From positions 124,001 to 188,000 of the forward strand of contig FOEZ01000007.1 in the NCBI GenBank assembly GCA_900110595.1: a DNA stretch of 64,000 nucleotides. The letters are read 5' to 3'. Below the pieces are notes generated by a model that saw only the letters and a program-made list of their open reading frames with translations, was not told the DNA's origin and did not search any database. This stretch comes from Arthrobacter sp. OV608 (GTDB lineage: Bacteria; Actinomycetota; Actinomycetes; Actinomycetales; Micrococcaceae). A program made the translations under genes and the position numbers. Below are positions 33,231 through 42,076 of the stretch, one piece after another. Each line of letters opens with the position of its first letter. Position 1 is the first letter of the stretch.

Positions 33231-35110
33231 TGCGCACCGGAATCGCCACAGTCTGCCTGTCCGGCACGCTCAAGGAAAAGATGCAGGCCTGCGCCATCGC
33301 CGGGTTCGACGGCATCGAGATCTTCGAGCAGGACCTGGTCACCTCGCCGCTGAACCCCGAAGACGTGCGCACCATGGCCGCCGACCTCGGCCTGGGCCTG
33401 GACCTTTACCAGCCCTTCCGGGATTTCGACGGCGTCACGCCGGACCTGCTGAAGGCCAACCTCCGCCGCGCCGAGGCGAAGTTCAAGCTGATGTCCCGGC
33501 TGGGTATGGACACCATCCTGGTCTGCTCAAACGTTGCCACCGCCACCATAAATGACGACGGCCTCCGCGCCGAACAGCTCTCCGAACTCGCGGAGCTGGC
33601 CGGGGACCACGGCGTCAAGGTTGCGTACGAGGCCCTCGCCTGGGGCAAATACGTCAACGACTACGAGCACGCCTACCGCCTGGTGGAGATGGTCGACCAC
33701 CCCAACTTCGGTACCTGCCTGGACTCCTTCCACATCCTGTCCCGCGACTGGGACACTGCGCCGATCGAGAAGATCAACGCGGACAAGATCTTCTTCGTCC
33801 AGGTGGCGGATGCCCCGAAGCTCTCCATGGACGTCCTGTCCTGGAGCCGCCACTACCGCGTGTTCCCGGGCGAGGGCCAGTTCGAGCTCGCCAAGTTCAT
33901 GGGCCACGTGGTCCGCGCCGGCTACACCGGCCCGGTGTCCCTGGAAGTCTTCAACGATGTCTTCCGCCAGTCCGACGTCGAACGCACCGCCGTGGACGCC
34001 ATGCGCTCGCTGATCTGGCTGGAGGAGCAGAGCGCCAAATGGCTGGCCGGAAATGCGTCGGAAGGCGACGCGGCGGCGTCCCGCCGTCGTTATCCCATGG
34101 AACTGGCCACGCTGCCCAAGGTGAGCGAACCGGCCGGCTTCAACTTCGCCGAGGTCAAGGCGGATGACACCGCGCAGCTGGAGAAGCTCCTGGGCCAGCT
34201 CGGCTTCGCCTTCGAAGGCCGGCACCGCACCAAGGACGTCCAGCTGTGGACCATGGGGCAGGCGCGGGTGATCATCAACGAGCAGGCCGCACAGCACGCC
34301 GAGCCGGCCATCGCAGCCTTGGGGTTCGACGTCGATTCGCCCGTTATTGCCTCTGCCCGGGCCCAGCAGCTCAAGGCCCCGGTGGTGGCCCGCAAGGTCC
34401 AGGCCGACGAGGAAGTGTTCCAGGGCATCTCCGCCCCGGACTCCACCGAGATCTTCCTGTGCCAAGGCAGCCCCGACGGCACCGCCGCATGGACGCACGA
34501 GTTCGGGGAAGGGCCGGAACACCCGGCCGCCGGAGCCAGCGCGGTGATCGACCACGTAAACCTGGCCCAGCCGTGGCAGCACTTCGACGAGGCCGTCCTC
34601 TTCTACACCAGCGCCCTGGCCCTGGAACCGCAGCCGTTCGCCGAAGTTCCGAGCCCCAGCGGCCTGGTGCGCTCGCAGGTCATGCAGACGTCCGACGGCG
34701 CCGTGCGGCTGGTCCTGAACCTCGCCCCTGTGCAGCAAGCACCAGTCCAGCAGTCGCCGGCCCGGCAGGCGCGCAAGACCTACCAGGAACACATCGCCTT
34801 CGCCGTGGACGACCTTGTTTCCACTGCCCGGTCCGCCCGGGACCGCGGCCTTGAGTTCCTGCAGATTCCGGCGAACTACTACGAGGACCTGGACGCCCGC
34901 TTCGACCTCGAACCGGGATTCCTGGCCACCCTCCAGGAGCTGAACCTCCTGTACGACCGGGACGCCACCGGGGAATTCCTCCATTTCTACACCGCCACCG
35001 TTGGCAGTGTGTTCTTCGAAATGGTGGAACGCCGCGGCAACTATGACGGCTACGGAGCGCCCAACGCTCCGGTCCGCCACGCCGTCCAGTACGACCTCGC
35101 CCGCCCCTGA
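33230..35110 (+). CDS. qsuB: 3-Dehydroshikimate dehydratase, QsuB type (TIM barrel plus VOC/HPPD-like domain)
   Basis: A 626-residue two-domain protein converting 3-dehydroshikimate to protocatechuate. N-terminal sugar-phosphate-isomerase-like TIM barrel (about 1-270), with metal-site regions YEALAWGKYVNDYEHA, TCLDSFHIL and VSLEVFNDVF, then a 4-hydroxyphenylpyruvate-dioxygenase-like VOC region (about 290-615, with HVNLAQPWQHFDEAVLFYTSAL and FEMVERRGNYDGYGAPN). The length and order match QsuB of Corynebacterium glutamicum. The qsuD stop overlaps its start and pcaH follows after 36 bases. Confidence 0.9.
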   Translation: MRTGIATVCLSGTLKEKMQACAIAGFDGIEIFEQDLVTSPLNPEDVRTMAADLGLGLDLYQPFRDFDGVTPDLLKANLRRAEAKFKLMSRLGMDTILVCSNVATATINDDGLRAEQLSELAELAGDHGVKVAYEALAWGKYVNDYEHAYRLVEMVDHPNFGTCLDSFHILSRDWDTAPIEKINADKIFFVQVADAPKLSMDVLSWSRHYRVFPGEGQFELAKFMGHVVRAGYTGPVSLEVFNDVFRQSDVERTAVDAMRSLIWLEEQSAKWLAGNASEGDAAASRRRYPMELATLPKVSEPAGFNFAEVKADDTAQLEKLLGQLGFAFEGRHRTKDVQLWTMGQARVIINEQAAQHAEPAIAALGFDVDSPVIASARAQQLKAPVVARKVQADEEVFQGISAPDSTEIFLCQGSPDGTAAWTHEFGEGPEHPAAGASAVIDHVNLAQPWQHFDEAVLFYTSALALEPQPFAEVPSPSGLVRSQVMQTSDGAVRLVLNLAPVQQAPVQQSPARQARKTYQEHIAFAVDDLVSTARSARDRGLEFLQIPANYYEDLDARFDLEPGFLATLQELNLLYDRDATGEFLHFYTATVGSVFFEMVERRGNYDGYGAPNAPVRHAVQYDLARP

Positions 35111-35146
35111 CACCACACCCAACCCGCCCTACGAAAGGAGCCAGCC

Positions 35147-36034
35147 GTGCCGGAAGACATCAACGCCGAGCTGGAATCGGAAGAGCTTGTGCCGCCCGCC
35201 GAGCCGAAAGCAGCGCACCTTCCCCTGGACCGCGCCATCGAAACCCAGGCCGACCTCAGTGACGAGATCAACGCGATCGGCGACGCCTACGCCAGGGCCC
35301 TCAAGGACGGTGCCGAGCCTGAGACCCAGCCGCGGCTGGACTACCCGCCGTACCGCAGCAGCATCCTGCGCCACCCCACCAAGAGCCTGCACCACGCGGA
35401 CCCGGAAACCATCGAGCTGTACTCCCCGGCGTTCGGGCACCAGGACGTGCACGCCCTGGAATCGGACCTGACCATCCAGCACAACGGTGAGCCCCAGGGC
35501 GAGCGGATCATCGTGGCCGGCAAGGTCCTGGACGGCAACGGCCGCCCGGTGGCCGGGCAGCTCGTGGAGATCTGGCAGGCCAACGCCTCCGGCCGCTACA
35601 TCCACAAACGCGACCAGCACCCGGCCCCGATCGACCCCAACTTCACGGGCATCGGCCGCTGCATCACCGGCCCGGACGGCTCGTACCGGTTCACCACCAT
35701 CAAGCCCGGCGCCTACCCGTGGAAGAACCACCTGAACGCGTGGCGCCCGGCGCACATCCACTTCTCGCTGTTCGGCACCGAGTTCACCCAGCGCATCATC
35801 ACCCAGATGTACTTCCCCGGCGACCAGCTCTTCCCGCTGGACCCCATCTACCAGACCATCGTGGACCAGGACGCCCGAGACCGGCTCGTGGCCAACTACG
35901 ACCACAGCCTCACCGAACCCGAATGGGCGCTGGGCTACAACTGGGACATCGTCCTGACCGGTCCGAAGCGGACCTGGACGGAAAACGAGGCGTTCGGTAC
36001 AGCTGGAGACAGTAGTGAAGAGGCAGGAGAGTAA
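35147..36034 (+). CDS. pcaH: Protocatechuate 3,4-dioxygenase, beta subunit
   Basis: A 295-residue subunit carrying the non-haem Fe(III) of the intradiol ring-cleaving enzyme (protocatechuate + O2 to 3-carboxy-cis,cis-muconate). Iron ligands by family position: Tyr in GRYIHKRD, Tyr in GAYPWKN, and the two His of RPAHIHFS. There is an N-terminal extension of about 40 acidic residues. GTG start with AAAGGAG six bases upstream. Confidence 0.93.
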   Translation: MPEDINAELESEELVPPAEPKAAHLPLDRAIETQADLSDEINAIGDAYARALKDGAEPETQPRLDYPPYRSSILRHPTKSLHHADPETIELYSPAFGHQDVHALESDLTIQHNGEPQGERIIVAGKVLDGNGRPVAGQLVEIWQANASGRYIHKRDQHPAPIDPNFTGIGRCITGPDGSYRFTTIKPGAYPWKNHLNAWRPAHIHFSLFGTEFTQRIITQMYFPGDQLFPLDPIYQTIVDQDARDRLVANYDHSLTEPEWALGYNWDIVLTGPKRTWTENEAFGTAGDSSEEAGE

Positions 36035-36038
36035 GCAG

Positions 36039-36596
36039 ATGAGCACCAAACTGGTACCCACCCCCGGCCAGACCGTGGGCCCGTTCTACGGCTACGCCCT
36101 GCCGTACGAAAAGGACAACGAACTCCTCGCGCCCGGCTCGCCCGGCTCCATCCGCCTGCAGGGCACCGTGTACGACGGATCCGGCCAGGCCATCCCGGAC
36201 GCCATCCTGGAAATCTGGCAGCCCGACTCCGAGGGCAGGATCGTCCAGAAGACGGGTTCCCTGGTCCGCGACGGGTACACCTTCACCGGCTGGGGCCGCG
36301 GCGCCGTGGGCAACTCCGGCGTGTACACCTTTACCACCGTGAATCCGGGTCCCACCAAGCCCGGGGCAGCGGCGTTCATCTCCGTGGCCATCTTTGCCCG
36401 CGGCCTGACCAACCGCCTGTTTACCCGGATCTACCTGCCGGAGGACACCGAGGCGCTGGCCAATGATCCCCTGCTCACCTCGCTGGAGCCCGAGCGCCGC
36501 ACAACGCTCATCGCCCGGCGCGATCCCGACGGCGGCCTGACCTTTGACATCCGCCTTCAGGGTGAGGGCGAGACAGTCTTCCTGGACTTCCAGTGA
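36039..36596 (+). CDS. pcaG: Protocatechuate 3,4-dioxygenase, alpha subunit
   Basis: A 185-residue partner of PcaH that shapes the active site but lacks the iron ligands. VGPFYGYALPY and IFARGLTNRLFTRIYLPED are typical. The start at 36039 has AGGAG nine bases upstream; a GTG at 36015, inside the end of pcaH, is less likely. Its stop overlaps the GTG of pcaB. Confidence 0.92.
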   Translation: MSTKLVPTPGQTVGPFYGYALPYEKDNELLAPGSPGSIRLQGTVYDGSGQAIPDAILEIWQPDSEGRIVQKTGSLVRDGYTFTGWGRGAVGNSGVYTFTTVNPGPTKPGAAAFISVAIFARGLTNRLFTRIYLPEDTEALANDPLLTSLEPERRTTLIARRDPDGGLTFDIRLQGEGETVFLDFQ

Positions 36597-38089
36597 CTGA
36601 CGCGGCCAGTTCAGCAGGCGGGGCCTACTCGGCCCGCGGTGTGGGGTCCGACGGCGACGTTGGCCTGCTCAGCCCTGTCTCGGCGTCGCCGCTTGTCGGC
36701 GCGCTGACGGGGGACCGCGCGGTACTGGCGGCGATCCTCGCCGTCGAGTCCGGCTGGGCTGCCGTGCTGGAAAAGGCGGGCCTGGCACCTGGCGGTGCGG
36801 CCGCCGTCGTCGCCTCCGCCGCTGAAGCGGGCCGCTACGATGCTGCGGACATCGCCCGCCGTGCACAGGGCGGCGGCAACCCCGTCATCCCGCTGCTGGC
36901 CGACCTCCGCGAGCAGGTGGCAGCGCTCGACACCGGCAATTCCGGAGCCGGAAAAGCGGTGCACACCTCGCTGACCAGCCAGGACGTCCTGGACACCGCA
37001 CTCATGCTGCTCGCCCGCAACACCGTTGAGGCGCTGCTGGCCGACGTGAAAGGCACCACCGCGGCGCTCGCCGCCTTGGCGGAGCAGCATGCGGACACAT
37101 TGTGCGTGGGACGGAGCCTGACCCAGCATTCGCTGCCGTTCACGTTCGGCCTGCGCGCCGCCCAGTGGTTCCACGGCGTCGGGGCTGCGGGCCGGCAACT
37201 TGAAACGCTGCAGTTCCCGGTCCAGTTCGGCGGTGCGGCCGGAACGCTGGCCGCCGGCACTGTCCTGACGTCCGGCTCGTCCGCCACGCCGTTCAGCCTG
37301 GCCGATGCCCTGGCGTCCCAGCTGGGGCTCGCCCCTGCGCCGGCGCCGTGGCACACCAACCGGCTGACCATCACGTCACTGGGCCATGCCTTGGCTTCGG
37401 TGCTGGATGCCTGCGGCAAGATCGCGGCCGATGTCCTGTTCCTGAGCCGGCCCGAGGTGGGCGAACTGGCCGAGCCGCGGGCCGCGGGCAGGGGCGTTTC
37501 CTCGGCGATGCCGCAGAAGCAGAACCCGGTGCTGTCCGTGCTGGTCCGCAGCGCCGCGCTCCAGGCTCCGGCCCTGGCAGCCCAGCTGCACCTGGCGGCC
37601 GCGAACTTCAACGACGAACGGCCGGACGGAGCCTGGCACGCAGAGTGGCCTGCGCTCCGGCAGGTCTTGGCACTGGCACTCGGCGCTGCCGGCCACGTCC
37701 GGGAGCTTGCCGAGGGGCTGCAGGTTTTCCCGGACGGCATGCGCCGCAACCTGGACCTGGCCGGCCCGCTGCTGCTGGCCGAGGGCGTCGGGGCTGCGGT
37801 GGCGCCTCTGCTTGAGGACAAGGACGGGCTCAACGGCAAGCAGCAGCTCCAGGGCGTGGTGGATCAGACCCTCCAAGCGCAGCCGGCGGAGCAGGCTGCC
37901 ACCTACCGCAAGCTGCTCCGTGAGGCCGTTCCGGCGTCGGTCCTGCCGGACGTCCGGCTGGAGGAACTCCTCAACCCGGCCAGCTACCTCGGCGAGGCCG
38001 CGGAGATCTCCCGGCGGATCCTTGCCGCGTACCCGGACTTTGCCAATTCACCTGCCGATACCGATGCGAACGGAGCTTCCCGTGGCTAA
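36593..38089 (+). CDS. pcaB: 3-Carboxy-cis,cis-muconate cycloisomerase
   Basis: A 498-residue member of the fumarase/aspartase superfamily, cyclising carboxymuconate to 4-carboxymuconolactone. The family signature reads SSAMPQKQNPV, and TSLTSQDVLDTAL and GRSLTQHSLPFTFGL are present. GTG start overlaps the pcaG stop (GTGA), and the end overlaps the start of pcaD. Confidence 0.92.
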   Translation: MTDAASSAGGAYSARGVGSDGDVGLLSPVSASPLVGALTGDRAVLAAILAVESGWAAVLEKAGLAPGGAAAVVASAAEAGRYDAADIARRAQGGGNPVIPLLADLREQVAALDTGNSGAGKAVHTSLTSQDVLDTALMLLARNTVEALLADVKGTTAALAALAEQHADTLCVGRSLTQHSLPFTFGLRAAQWFHGVGAAGRQLETLQFPVQFGGAAGTLAAGTVLTSGSSATPFSLADALASQLGLAPAPAPWHTNRLTITSLGHALASVLDACGKIAADVLFLSRPEVGELAEPRAAGRGVSSAMPQKQNPVLSVLVRSAALQAPALAAQLHLAAANFNDERPDGAWHAEWPALRQVLALALGAAGHVRELAEGLQVFPDGMRRNLDLAGPLLLAEGVGAAVAPLLEDKDGLNGKQQLQGVVDQTLQAQPAEQAATYRKLLREAVPASVLPDVRLEELLNPASYLGEAAEISRRILAAYPDFANSPADTDANGASRG

Positions 38090-38900
38090 ACCAGTCCTGA
38101 AGGCAGCGCTGCTGTCACCCCAGCGGCCCCTGGGCGACCACCCCCTGCTGGTGGTGGGCCCGTCCCTGGGCACCTCCTCGATCCTGTGGAACAGGGCGGC
38201 CTCGCTGTTGGGTACCGACTACGACGTGGTGGCCTGGGACCTGCCGGGCCACGGTGTCTCGCCCGCGGCGACGGAAACGTTTGACGTGGCAGCGCTGGCG
38301 GACGCGGTGGTGGACCTCATGGATTCCATCGCCCCCGGCGAGGCCTTCCACTACGCGGGGGTCTCCCTGGGCGGCGCCACCGGCCTGCAGCTCGGGATCA
38401 AGCACGGGCAGCGGCTCAAGAGCCTCTCCGTCCAGAACAGCGGAGCCAAGATCGGCACGCCGGAAGGCTGGCTGGAACGGGCAGAAATGGTCCGCAACCA
38501 GGGCACGCCCGTGATGATCCAGGGTTCGGCCGAGCGCTGGTTCGCTCCCGGGTTTATGGACCGCGAGCCTGAGCTGAGCAGCAGGCTCCTGCATGCCCTG
38601 CGCGACGCCGACCGCTTCAGCTACGCCTTCTGCTGCGAGGCCCTGGCATCTTTTGACGTCCGCAACGAACTCGGCAGCATCCGCGTTCCCACGCAGGTCA
38701 TTGCGGGGGCGCTGGACGGCGTGGCCACGCCCGCGATGGCCGAGGAAGTCGCCACGGGGATCACCGCGGGCGGCGGAACCGCCACCGCCGTCACGCTCGA
38801 GGGAGTGGCTCATCTCGCCCCCGCCGAGGCGCCCGCCCACCTTGCGGAGCTGATGCGCGGGCTCCTGGCCTGGGCTGAATCGCGGGAGGCGGCCAAGTGA
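38082..38900 (+). CDS. pcaD: 3-Oxoadipate enol-lactonase
   Basis: A 272-residue alpha/beta hydrolase opening beta-ketoadipate enol-lactone to beta-ketoadipate. Nucleophile Ser in GVSLGGATG, a late Asp in AGALDGVATP and a late His in EGVAHLAPAE form the triad. GTG start at 38082, eight bases before the end of pcaB, with GGAG upstream. PcaC is a separate protein here, unlike the PcaL fusion of other actinobacteria. Confidence 0.92.
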   Translation: MAKPVLKAALLSPQRPLGDHPLLVVGPSLGTSSILWNRAASLLGTDYDVVAWDLPGHGVSPAATETFDVAALADAVVDLMDSIAPGEAFHYAGVSLGGATGLQLGIKHGQRLKSLSVQNSGAKIGTPEGWLERAEMVRNQGTPVMIQGSAERWFAPGFMDREPELSSRLLHALRDADRFSYAFCCEALASFDVRNELGSIRVPTQVIAGALDGVATPAMAEEVATGITAGGGTATAVTLEGVAHLAPAEAPAHLAELMRGLLAWAESREAAK

Positions 38901-39358
38901 GCGGGACGAAGCGGCACGGCGTGGTCCAGCCCGGCGCCAGCAGCCAGGAAATTTACGACGGCGGCATGGTGGTCCGCCGCGAAGTCCTGGGCGACGCGCA
39001 CGTGGACCGGGCCAACGCCAACAAGGATGAGTTCACCGAGGACTTCCAGGACATGATCACCCGGATCGCCTGGGGTGGCATCTGGACCCGGCCGGGCCTG
39101 ACCCGGCAGATGCGGTCCGCCGTCACCATCACAGCGATGGTGGCGCACGGGCACTGGGAAGAGCTGGCCATGCACATCCGCGCCGCCCTCACGAACGGCC
39201 TGAGCAAGGACGAGATCAAGGAAATCCTGCTCCAGACGGCCATCTACTGCGGCGTCCCCTCCGCCAACACCGCTTTCAAAACTGCCCAGCAGGTCTTCCA
39301 TGACATGGACAGTACTGACCTGGACAGCACCCGTACCGACGAACCCCAGCCCAACTAG
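38897..39358 (+). CDS. pcaC: 4-Carboxymuconolactone decarboxylase
   Basis: A 153-residue member of the AhpD-like carboxymuconolactone decarboxylase family (IRAALTNGLSKDEIKEILLQTAIYCGVPSANTAF). It decarboxylates 4-carboxymuconolactone to the enol-lactone. GTG start overlaps the pcaD stop. The final codons (PN, stop) lie within the left arm of the 66-bp palindromic repeat. Confidence 0.92.
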   Translation: MSGTKRHGVVQPGASSQEIYDGGMVVRREVLGDAHVDRANANKDEFTEDFQDMITRIAWGGIWTRPGLTRQMRSAVTITAMVAHGHWEELAMHIRAALTNGLSKDEIKEILLQTAIYCGVPSANTAFKTAQQVFHDMDSTDLDSTRTDEPQPN

Positions 39359-39415
39359 GTAGCGCGAAGTGTCGTTTTGAACCCCCAAAACGGCACTTAG
39401 CGCTACTTAGTTGGG
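39350..39415. repeat. 66-bp palindromic repeat, copy 1
   Basis: Left arm CCCAACTAGGTAGCGCGAAG continuing TGTCGTTTT, right arm AAAACGGCACTTAGCGCTAC continuing TTAGTTGGG. The 29-base arms pair with only three mismatches around a short loop. A second copy lies at 52747-52812 with an almost identical right arm. It also sits at an operon boundary, between pcaC and pcaF, so it may act as a terminator or attenuator. It overlaps the pcaC stop codon. Confidence 0.8.
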
Positions 39416-39444
39416 TGGCCACAGACAGAATTAAGAGGAGCATC

Positions 39445-40662
39445 ATGAATCAGGCTTTTGTGTACGATGCCGTGCGCACCCCGTTCGGCAAGTTCGGTTC
39501 CGGCCTTGCCGCCGTGCGCCCGGACGACCTTGCCGCGCACGTGATCAGGGAGTCCGTGAAGCGCGCCCCCGGGCTGGATCCGGAGCGGATTGATGAGGTG
39601 GTGTTCGGCAACGCCAACGGCGCCGGCGAGGAAAACCGCAACATCGCCCGGATGGGCACCCTGCTGGCCGGGCTGCCGGTGTCCATTCCGGGGACCACGG
39701 TGAACCGGCTGTGCGGGTCCTCTTTGGATGCTGCGATCATTGCCTCGCGCCAGATCAACGCCGGGGACGCGGACGTGGTGCTTGTAGGCGGGGCGGAGTC
39801 GATGTCCCGGGCGCCGTGGGTGCTGCCCAAGACGGAGAAGCCGTACCCGGCCGGGGACATGACCCTGGCCTCCACCACTCTGGGCTGGCGCCTGGTGAAC
39901 AAGGCGATGCCCAAGGAGTGGACCATCTCCCTGGGCGAGGCCACCGAGCGGCTCCGCGAGAAGTACGGGGTGACCCGGCAGGCGCAGGATGAGTTCGCCG
40001 CAAACTCGCACAACCTGTCCGCCGCGGCATGGGACGAGGGCTTCTACGACAACCTCGTCGCCCCCGTGCCGGGCACTGACCTGGTCCGGGACGAGGGCAT
40101 CCGCCCCGGCTCCACCGCGGAGAAGCTCGCGGCACTGAAGACGGTGTTCCGTTCAGAGCCTGAGGGCGCGGAGGTGGGCGGCACGGTCACCGCCGGCAAC
40201 GCGTCGCCGCTGTCCGACGGCGCCTCTGCGGCCTGGGTGGGGTCCGAGGCTGCCGCCGGGCTGCTCGGGCTCGAGCCCTTGGCCCGTATTGCCGGGCGCG
40301 GCGCGCACGGCAATGATCCGCAGTACTTCGGCTACGCCCCGGTTGAGGCGGCGAACAAGGCGCTGGCGAAGGCGGGGATCGGCTGGGACCAGGTGGGCGC
40401 TGTCGAACTTAACGAAGCGTTCGCCGCGCAGTCGCTGGCCTGCATCAATGCCTGGGACATCGATGCCTCGATTGTGAATCGGCACGGCGGGGCGATCGCG
40501 ATGGGCCACCCGCTGGGTGCATCGGGCACCCGGATCCTGGGCACCCTGGCCCGGTCCCTGCAGGCCTCCGGGGAGCGCTGGGGCGTCGCCGCGATCTGCA
40601 TCGGCGTGGGCCAGGGCCTGGCCGTGGTGCTCGAAAACGTAACTGCTGGTGTGAAGGGCTGA
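39445..40662 (+). CDS. pcaF: 3-Oxoadipyl-CoA thiolase
   Basis: A 405-residue thiolase splitting beta-ketoadipyl-CoA to succinyl-CoA and acetyl-CoA. The nucleophilic Cys is in NRLCGSSLDA, the HGGAIAMGHPLGASG and CIGVGQG loops carry the His and second Cys. Start at 39445 with AAGAGGAG seven bases upstream. It lies after the palindromic repeat, five bases before pcaI. Confidence 0.9.
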   Translation: MNQAFVYDAVRTPFGKFGSGLAAVRPDDLAAHVIRESVKRAPGLDPERIDEVVFGNANGAGEENRNIARMGTLLAGLPVSIPGTTVNRLCGSSLDAAIIASRQINAGDADVVLVGGAESMSRAPWVLPKTEKPYPAGDMTLASTTLGWRLVNKAMPKEWTISLGEATERLREKYGVTRQAQDEFAANSHNLSAAAWDEGFYDNLVAPVPGTDLVRDEGIRPGSTAEKLAALKTVFRSEPEGAEVGGTVTAGNASPLSDGASAAWVGSEAAAGLLGLEPLARIAGRGAHGNDPQYFGYAPVEAANKALAKAGIGWDQVGAVELNEAFAAQSLACINAWDIDASIVNRHGGAIAMGHPLGASGTRILGTLARSLQASGERWGVAAICIGVGQGLAVVLENVTAGVKG

Positions 40663-40667
40663 GAGAG

Positions 40668-41369
40668 ATGCTGAATTTTGTAGACACCGTGGCCGATGCC
40701 GTGGCCGGCATCAAGGACGGTTCCACGGTGATGATCGGCGGGTTCGGCAACGCCGGCCAGCCGTTCGAACTGATCGACGCCCTGCTCGAATGCGGAGCCA
40801 GGGACCTGACCGTGGTGAACAACAATGCCGGGCAGGGCGACCAGGGCCTTGCCCTGCTGATCAAGGAAGGCCGGGTGAAGAAGATGATCTGCTCCTTCCC
40901 GCGGCAGTCCGATTCCTGGCACTTCGATGCCAAGTACAAGGCCGGCGAGATTGAACTCGAACTGGTGCCGCAGGGCAACCTCGCTGAGCGCATCCGCGCC
41001 GCCGGAGCAGGCATCGGCGGGTTCTTCACCCCCACTGGGTACGGCACCATGCTCGCCGAGGGCAAGGAAACCCGCATCATCGACGGCCGCGGCCAGGTCT
41101 TCGAAACACCCATCCACGCCGACGTCGCCCTGATCAAGGCATTGAAGGCCGACGGGAAGGGCAACCTGGTCTACCGCAAGACCGCCCGGAACTTCGGCCC
41201 CATCATGGCCGCAGCCGCGAAGCGGACCATCGTCCAGGTCTCCGAGGTCGTCCCCACCGGGTCGCTGGACCCGGAGAACGTCGTCACGCCTGGCATCTAC
41301 GTCAATACGGTGGTCCGCGTGGCGGCCTCAGAGAGCCGCACCGCCGGCACGAACGAGAAGGTGGCCTGA
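40668..41369 (+). CDS. pcaI: 3-Oxoadipate CoA-transferase, subunit A
   Basis: A 233-residue class I CoA-transferase subunit; MIGGFGNAGQPFELIDALLE is the typical CoA-binding region. With PcaJ it moves CoA from succinyl-CoA to beta-ketoadipate. It is one base from pcaJ. Acetoacetate transferases (ScoA/AtoD) look alike; the pca setting decides. Confidence 0.9.
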   Translation: MLNFVDTVADAVAGIKDGSTVMIGGFGNAGQPFELIDALLECGARDLTVVNNNAGQGDQGLALLIKEGRVKKMICSFPRQSDSWHFDAKYKAGEIELELVPQGNLAERIRAAGAGIGGFFTPTGYGTMLAEGKETRIIDGRGQVFETPIHADVALIKALKADGKGNLVYRKTARNFGPIMAAAAKRTIVQVSEVVPTGSLDPENVVTPGIYVNTVVRVAASESRTAGTNEKVA

Positions 41370-41370
41370 A

Positions 41371-42054
41371 ATGAGCATCCAGTCCAACGAAACATCCATC
41401 CAGACCTCCGCCACGCCACTGGGCCGGGATGACCTCGCCCGCCTCGTGGCCAGGGACATCGCCCCCGGTTCGTTCGTGAACCTGGGCATCGGCCAGCCCA
41501 CCCTGGTCTCCAACTACCTCACCGACGACCAGGACATCACCCTCCACACGGAGAACGGCATGCTCGGCATGGGACCCGCCGCCGACGGCGACCAGATCGA
41601 CGGGGACCTCATCAACGCCGGCAAAATCCCGGTCACCGAACTGCCCGGGGCGTCCTACTTCCACCACGCCGACTCGTTTGCGATCATGCGCGGCGGGCAC
41701 CTGGACATCTGCGTCCTGGGCGCCTTCCAGGTCTCTGCCACCGGTGACCTGGCGAACTGGCACACCGGGGCACCCGGGGCGATTCCCGCCGTCGGCGGTG
41801 CCATGGACCTCGCCACCGGCGCGAAGGACGTGTTCGTCATGATGACCCTGCTGACCCGCGAAGGCGCGTCCAAGATCGTGGACACCTGCACCTACCCGCT
41901 CACCGGCGTCGGCTGCGTCACCCGCGTCTACACCGACAAAGCAGTCTTCCTCACCGGCCCCGAAGGCGTCACCGTCCGCGAAACCTTCGGCTGCACCCTC
42001 GAGGAACTCCAGGAACTGGTGCCGGTCCCGCTCACGGCCGCCAGAGCTGCCTGA
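41371..42054 (+). CDS. pcaJ: 3-Oxoadipate CoA-transferase, subunit B
   Basis: A 227-residue partner of PcaI. GIGQPTLVSNYL and the catalytic Glu in HTENGMLGMGP are present. It ends 22 bases before the pcaR start. Confidence 0.9.
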   Translation: MSIQSNETSIQTSATPLGRDDLARLVARDIAPGSFVNLGIGQPTLVSNYLTDDQDITLHTENGMLGMGPAADGDQIDGDLINAGKIPVTELPGASYFHHADSFAIMRGGHLDICVLGAFQVSATGDLANWHTGAPGAIPAVGGAMDLATGAKDVFVMMTLLTREGASKIVDTCTYPLTGVGCVTRVYTDKAVFLTGPEGVTVRETFGCTLEELQELVPVPLTAARAA

Positions 42055-42062
42055 GTCCACCC

Positions 42063-42068
42063 TAGGAT
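42063..42068 (+). promoter_or_regulatory. -10 box of a leaderless pcaR transcript
   Basis: TAGGAT, eight bases, then the ATG at 42077. No ribosome binding site is visible. Confidence 0.5.
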
Positions 42069-42076
42069 TGGTAACC

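Noticed and set aside
33527..35122. Minus-strand frame of 531 residues opposite qsuB
   Set aside because: qsuB has clear two-domain similarity and coupled neighbours; the opposite frame is typical GC shadow.
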